Origin: Candidatus Cloacimonadota bacterium
GTDB taxonomy: Bacteria; Cloacimonadota; Cloacimonadia; Cloacimonadales; TCS61
Assembly: GCA_014382915.1 (NCBI GenBank)
Contig: JACNIV010000348.1
Location: forward strand, 1-9,030
Reading direction: 5' to 3'
Length of the DNA: 9,030 nucleotides
The notes beneath the pieces were generated by a model. It searched no databases. It was not told the DNA's origin and worked only from the letters and a program-made list of their open reading frames with translations. Made by a program: the position numbers and the translations under genes. Positions 5,539 to 9,030 of the stretch are shown one piece after another (position 1 is the stretch's first letter; each line of letters opens with the position of its first letter).

Positions 5539-5954
5539 CAATTATTGACTGTTATTGAAATATTACCTGTAGCTCCAGTAACAATAATAGTTGCTTGAAC
5601 AGGGCTGGATCCATTATTTCCAACTTCTGTACCTGTTCCTATGATAGTTAAATCATCTCCAGAAATCGAAGGAGTATAGGTACCGTTTTCTGTTTGCATA
5701 TATGTTCCATTCCAACTGAAACCAAGCCACTGCCCAATCTGATCAGTGGTTCCCCATGCATCACCGCCACCTCCATTTTCAGTGTTTGTCTTGTAGAACG
5801 CAAGTGCCATTGAAGCAAAGTTGTTCAAATCAGATACTACTACCTGACGATTTGAATTTGAAGCCTGAGAATTAAACATCATAAGACCAACTGCTACTGC
5901 TATTCCAATGACAATAACTCCAAGAACTATCAACAAAATCTGTTGTGAACCCAT
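5538..5954 (-). CDS. Small type IV pilin-like membrane-anchored protein
   Basis: A protein of 138 residues. The N-terminus is MGSQQ followed by a hydrophobic helix (about 6-26, ILLIVLGVIVIGIAVAVGLM), then an amphipathic stretch (VVVSDLNNFASMALAFYK, about 38-55) and a beta-rich, Gly/Thr/Asn-rich domain ending NISITVNN. This is the layout of type IV pilins: an N-terminal alpha-1 helix plus a beta globular head. The usual prepilin site (G then F-T-L-I-E) is absent; a cut after Gly2 would leave Ser1 and no Glu5. Similar 'MGSQQ-LL-IVLGVI' proteins occur in Cloacimonadota-like genomes, in my recollection. There are no cysteines. The ATG at 5954 has a strong ribosome-binding site GGGAGG (5960-5965, 5-base spacing). 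It could be a pilin, a pseudopilin or a simple membrane-anchored surface protein. Confidence 0.68.
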   Translation of the reverse strand: MGSQQILLIVLGVIVIGIAVAVGLMMFNSQASNSNRQVVVSDLNNFASMALAFYKTNTENGGGGDAWGTTDQIGQWLGFSWNGTYMQTENGTYTPSISGDDLTIIGTGTEVGNNGSSPVQATIIVTGATGNISITVNN

Positions 5955-6150
5955 TTCTTCCTCCCATTATGAGTTTTATAAATTAACTTTGTATTATATG
6001 CTAATATTTTTAAAAAACTTTTTTTAGAAAAATCATCATTTTTCACTGCGTAATCTGTAAAAGAGAAAGCAATTTCGTCAAGTATTAAAACAAATAAGAA
6101 ATCTATTCATCATATTTTTTAATGATAATTTATAAAATTCAAAATATGAT
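5955..6150 (-). promoter_or_regulatory. Intergenic region with candidate pilin promoter
   Basis: This 196-base AT-rich gap separates the permease from the pilin gene. On the minus strand a TATAAT (5993-5998) lies 38 bases upstream of the pilin start, with an A/T-rich tract further up (6005-6032) but no clear TTGACA. A start about 7 bases downstream of it would give a leader of about 30 bases carrying the GGGAGG site. There is no recognisable terminator after the permease. Confidence 0.4.
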
Positions 6151-6903
6151 TTAGCATGTTTTCTTTTGATATGATTTTATCAAGAAGAAAAGAAATTTAT
6201 CGAATAGAATTCCCAATATTCCCATTACAAGAAGGTAAACCAGCATTTCCGGATATTTGAGTAGATAGCGAAAATCCAGCAAACGAAACCCAAGACCGCT
6301 GTTCACTCCCAGCATTTCTGCTGCCACGATAACCGACCAACCCAATCCCCAGATCACTCGAAGAAGATTTAATAGATTATTTAGAATAAGGGGAAGTTCA
6401 ATCTGAAAAAACAGTTGGGACCGACTAGCTCCGCAAACTTGAGCTTCATCGATGTATTCCCCGGGAATTGTAGAAAAAAATTCTGAAACAGCGATCACAG
6501 TAGGGAAGAAAAGGGTGATAAACATTACAAAAAAGATGGAAGGTTCACCCAACCCGAACCAGATAATGGCAAAAGGCAGCCAGGCAAATGGAGAAATATG
6601 ACGTATCAAATTAATTGTGGGCAGCAATAAATTCTTCAATACATTACTCTGAAATAAATAATATCCCACAACTATCCCGCAGACCCAGGCGCACAAAGTT
6701 GTGATACTTACTCGCAGGAAAGTGATAAGAATATCGGAGAGTAACCTATGTGCTGAGATTTTGATACGGAAGATATCCGGGAAACTTACATCCAGCGAAA
6801 TGGCTAAAAAGAGGAAGATCAGAAAGATCAATAAAACAGCAAAAACGGAAGTGTTATTGAACCTGCTGATAAACCTTTTCCATACTGATATCATTTTCAG
6901 CAT
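6151..6903 (-). CDS. ABC transporter permease, NitT/TauT (SsuC-like) family
   Basis: This is the membrane subunit of an importer for small organic or inorganic solutes. The 250-residue length is typical of SsuC, TauC and NrtB-type permeases. About six hydrophobic segments are visible: 19-37, 63-84, 102-117, 121-141, 180-198 and 219-242. The EAA loop, which contacts the ATPase, is at about 150-171 (YIDEAQVCGAS...ELP), with Glu153, Ala154 and Gly158 in place. Two starts are possible: ATG 6903 with GAAGGG only 2 bases away, or ATG 6894 with a spacing of 11. Both overlap the end of the binding-protein gene (50 or 41 bases), pointing to translational coupling. No ATPase gene is in the window; the next gene downstream is the pilin. 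The substrate cannot be told from the sequence. Confidence 0.9.
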   Translation of the reverse strand: MLKMISVWKRFISRFNNTSVFAVLLIFLIFLFLAISLDVSFPDIFRIKISAHRLLSDILITFLRVSITTLCAWVCGIVVGYYLFQSNVLKNLLLPTINLIRHISPFAWLPFAIIWFGLGEPSIFFVMFITLFFPTVIAVSEFFSTIPGEYIDEAQVCGASRSQLFFQIELPLILNNLLNLLRVIWGLGWSVIVAAEMLGVNSGLGFRLLDFRYLLKYPEMLVYLLVMGILGILFDKFLFFLIKSYQKKTC

Positions 6904-7756
6904 ATCCCTTCTGTAACATTATCTCAAAAACCCTTCTTTCAAACAATTTATCCTTTTCAGCTAGTCCCATCACAAATTTAGTATGATGCATAGACTGTTT
7001 TGCAATGTGATAATATAGGTCATAGAACTCTCTGGCAGCTTCATAAGATAACCGGGGGTTATTGTTCATTTCATCAACAGCTTGCTTCATACCTTTCAGG
7101 AATCTTTTTATTTGCCCTGATTTTTTATTCAATGCCTGCTCTGTAGCTGCAATGTCACAACATGTATGCAGGGGGAACAACTCACTGTACCAATGGATAA
7201 TATGAAATTTCTTTTCATCGAATTTCAGGATAGATGGTACATAAAAACTAAGCGCATCCACTTCACCTTTACGAAGAGCAGAAGCCATATCCATTGGGGT
7301 TCTTAAGTACACCATTTCAAAACTGATATTCATTTCTTCTTGAAATATCTCGGCAAAAAGATCCAGAGTAGAAGCTCGCAGAACACCAATTTTTTTGCCA
7401 TCCAGTTCACTAATTTCTTTCAATTTATTTGAAGTTATAATTCCGTCACTTTCTCTTTCCAGGAAAGAGATTATTTTCACTTTTTTCCCTCTGGATACAT
7501 CGTTCCAAATGTATGTGAAAGGCAATATAGCTACATTGATCTTTCCTGCTATTAGTGCTTCATTCGTTTCCCAACCCGAAGAGAATGTTTTGATTACATA
7601 ATCATGTTTTGCCAATGCTCCGCTCTCCAATCCAAAATTGAAAGGCAGGTGATTCAAAGATGGCTGGATAATACCTACGATAAGCCTGTTTTCTTCTTTT
7701 TTAACACATCCCAAAAAAAGAATTGAGATAACGATAAGGATCAAATACTTTCTCAA
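6854..7756 (-). CDS. ABC transporter substrate-binding lipoprotein, NitT/TauT (SsuA/NMT1-like) family
   Basis: This solute-binding lipoprotein would deliver substrate to the overlapping permease. The best start is TTG at 7756: it has a perfect GGAGG (7762-7766) with 5-base spacing and gives a clean lipoprotein signal (MRKYLI...ILFLGC, lipid-anchor Cys17). The ATG at 7768 is in frame, but its G begins that GGAGG and it would add MEVY before the signal. The mature part resembles NitT/TauT and NMT1-like binding proteins: VGIIQPSLNHLPF, then FSSGWETNEALIAGKINVA, then DGKKIGVLRAS and LRKGEVDALSFY. HTCC (about 197-200) is unusual. The substrate could be a sulfonate, a nitrate-like anion or a thiamine-precursor pyrimidine; the last is tempting because of the nearby thiN, but there is no direct evidence. 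The product is about 300 residues. Confidence 0.88.
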   Translation of the reverse strand: MRKYLILIVISILFLGCVKKEENRLIVGIIQPSLNHLPFNFGLESGALAKHDYVIKTFSSGWETNEALIAGKINVAILPFTYIWNDVSRGKKVKIISFLERESDGIITSNKLKEISELDGKKIGVLRASTLDLFAEIFQEEMNISFEMVYLRTPMDMASALRKGEVDALSFYVPSILKFDEKKFHIIHWYSELFPLHTCCDIAATEQALNKKSGQIKRFLKGMKQAVDEMNNNPRLSYEAAREFYDLYYHIAKQSMHHTKFVMGLAEKDKLFERRVFEIMLQKGYAENDISMEKVYQQVQ

Positions 7757-7777
7757 ATAAACCTCCATTATACAAAT

Positions 7778-7812
7778 AAAGCCACCCTCTAGAGAACAGT
7801 CAGGGTGGCTTT
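7778..7812 (-). terminator. Rho-independent terminator of rocD, in the leader of the ABC genes
   Basis: AAAGCCACCCT (7778-7788) pairs perfectly with AGGGTGGCTTT (7802-7812): an 11-bp stem with a 13-base loop. On the minus strand it is followed by TTTATTTG. It begins 36 bases after the rocD stop and ends only 11 bases before the GGAGG of the binding-protein gene, so it could also act as an attenuator for the transporter. Confidence 0.85.
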
Positions 7813-7848
7813 AAAATTAAAACCTAGATCTTTACTGTAATTATTTTT

Positions 7849-9030
7849 CTAATTTAATTCTAAAAATGTTTTCTTGATGATACCGATACACTCCATTAAT
7901 TGCTTTTCTGTAATTACAAGCGGTGGAGCAAAGCGAATGATATGGTCATGAGTGGGTTTTGCCAGGAGACCATTCTCTTTCAGCTTTACGCATACATCCC
8001 AGGCTTGTATTCCCTTGGTGGGTTTAATGATAACCGCATTTAAAAGACCCTTTCCCCTGATCTTTTCAATGAGCGGCGAATCGATCTTTGCCAGCTCTGC
8101 ACGAAATATTTTTCCCAGTTTTTCAGCTCTTTCGGTAAGTTTTTCATCTCTTACGATTTCCAGGGCTGCTTTGGCAACTGTGCAAGCTAATGGGAAACCA
8201 CCAAAAGTGGAACCGTGTTCACCGGGTTTTATTACCATCATAATTTCTCTGGAAGAAAGTACTGCAGAAACCGGCAGTACTCCACCGGAAATAGCTTTTC
8301 CAAGAATCAAAATATCAGGATGAACACCTTCCCAATCGCAGGCAAGCAGGCGTCCGGTTCTGGCAATTCCAGTTTGTATTTCGTCAGCTACAAAGAGTAC
8401 ATTATGTCTTTTGCATATATCAAAACATTTTTTCAGATATCCTTCATCTGGAACAAAAACACCGGCTTCACCCTGAATGGGTTCAACTATGAAAGCCGCT
8501 ACTTTATTACCTTTTTCAGTAAGAATTTTTTGCAAAGATGTGGAATTGTTGTAAGGAATTTTTTCGATGCCGGGCAGGAAGGGTCCAAAACCGTTATAAG
8601 CAACAGGATCGGTGGAAGCAGAAACAGCTGCTATTGTTCTACCATGAAAGTTCTGCTCTGCAAAAACAAGAATAGCTTCATTTTGAGGAATTCCTTTCTT
8701 TTCGTATCCCCATTTTCTGGAAAGTTTCATAGCTGTTTCCACAGCTTCTGCTCCGGTATTCATAGGTAGAACCATCTCATAATCGAAATATTCTGTAATG
8801 AACTTTTCATACTCGCCCAGTTTATTATTGAAAAAAGCACGAGAGGTCAAAGTGAGGATTTTAGCCTGTTCAACTAATGCATTTATTATCTTAGGATGAC
8901 AATGTCCCTGGTTTACAGCAGAATAAGCAGAAAGAAAATCGTAATATTCATTTCCTTCCGGGTCCCATACTTTAACTCCCTGTCCTTTTGCCAGAACCAC
9001 TGGAAGAGGGTGATAATTGTGAGCACCGTA
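7849..9030 (-). CDS. rocD: Ornithine aminotransferase, N-terminus outside window
   Basis: This is a class III PLP-dependent aminotransferase that converts ornithine and 2-oxoglutarate to glutamate-5-semialdehyde and glutamate (EC 2.6.1.13), linking arginine/ornithine and proline/glutamate metabolism. The frame runs through the right edge: the codons at 9001-9030 read [10 protein letters not shown], the usual start of the OAT body, so only about 15-20 N-terminal residues should be missing and the GTG at 8998-9000 is not the start. Counted from the window edge, [12 protein letters not shown] (91-102), NFHGR (127-131), ADEIQTG (215-221, PLP-ring Asp216), LGKAISGG (243-250, Schiff-base Lys245) and HGSTFGG (272-278) are present. 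[15 protein letters not shown] favours ornithine over acetylornithine aminotransferase. The stop is TAG (7849-7851), followed by a strong terminator. Confidence 0.95.
   Translation of the reverse strand, partial: YGAHNYHPLPVVLAKGQGVKVWDPEGNEYYDFLSAYSAVNQGHCHPKIINALVEQAKILTLTSRAFFNNKLGEYEKFITEYFDYEMVLPMNTGAEAVETAMKLSRKWGYEKKGIPQNEAILVFAEQNFHGRTIAAVSASTDPVAYNGFGPFLPGIEKIPYNNSTSLQKILTEKGNKVAAFIVEPIQGEAGVFVPDEGYLKKCFDICKRHNVLFVADEIQTGIARTGRLLACDWEGVHPDILILGKAISGGVLPVSAVLSSREIMMVIKPGEHGSTFGGFPLACTVAKAALEIVRDEKLTERAEKLGKIFRAELAKIDSPLIEKIRGKGLLNAVIIKPTKGIQAWDVCVKLKENGLLAKPTHDHIIRFAPPLVITEKQLMECIGIIKKTFLELN

Noticed and set aside
6027..6044. GAAAAAT-CATC-ATTTTTC inverted repeat in the permease-pilin gap
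   Set aside because: The stem is almost entirely A-T and has no T-run; it is too weak to call a terminator and is expected by chance in such AT-rich DNA.
5539..6150. TPP riboswitch upstream of the pilin-thiN pair
   Set aside because: I looked for the conserved CTGAGA and ACCTGAT-type elements upstream of the pilin and binding-protein genes and found none by eye.
7767..7772. TATAAT on the minus strand just before the binding-protein gene
   Set aside because: A start 7 bases downstream would begin beyond the GGAGG site and leave no leader, so it is unlikely to be a working -10 box.
8215..8769. Long plus-strand open frame (184 codons) inside rocD
   Set aside because: It is antisense to conserved ornithine aminotransferase motifs and its translation matches no family I know.

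Overview
The window is AT-rich bacterial DNA. I think it comes from a Candidatus Cloacimonadota-like or other FCB-group (Bacteroidetes-related) bacterium. The clues are a Bacteroidetes-type lipoprotein/NTF2-like protein, a pilin-like protein of a 'MGSQQ...' type that I associate with Cloacimonadota/Marinimicrobia-like genomes, an FCB-style RAYT transposase subfamily, and a standard RadA. This placement rests on remembered family resemblance, not on a search.

Layout. The plus strand (1-3185) carries the 3' part of a secreted-protein-like gene, a REP-associated tyrosine transposase (RAYT, HUH/Y1 family) and radA. The minus strand (9030-3230) carries, in reading order, rocD (ornithine aminotransferase, 5' end outside the window), an ABC substrate-binding lipoprotein and its permease (NitT/TauT/SsuC type), a small type IV pilin-like protein overlapping thiamine pyrophosphokinase, and a CsgG/TolB-like plus TPR protein. 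The two strands converge on a perfect palindromic terminator at 3186-3213. A second strong terminator (7778-7812) lies after rocD, directly in front of the transporter genes.

The most interesting region is about 925-1832. The RAYT gene lies between two direct copies of an array of three different 19-nt hairpins (8-bp stem, 3-nt loop). All six hairpins fit one scheme: a conserved CGA/TCG stem core, an RGC loop and a TTAC immediately 3' of the hairpin foot (GTAA 5' on the other strand). The other stem positions differ between hairpins by compensating changes. The first two hairpins face each other around TTACG-A(G/C)-CGTAA, a REPIN-like arrangement. By analogy with E. coli RAYT and its GTAG-plus-hairpin REP substrate, I infer that this is a RAYT with its cognate REP family, using GTAA. 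The third hairpin of each array lies just 5' of a start codon, of the RAYT itself and of radA.

Several start or end calls needed interpretation. The first CDS is open to the left edge and may carry a frameshift near 51-56. The substrate-binding protein most likely starts at a TTG (7756) behind a perfect GGAGG. The TPR protein starts with GTG. Thiamine pyrophosphokinase probably starts at the ATG that overlaps the pilin stop by one base. rocD continues past the right edge. No tRNA, rRNA, CRISPR array or recognisable riboswitch was seen.
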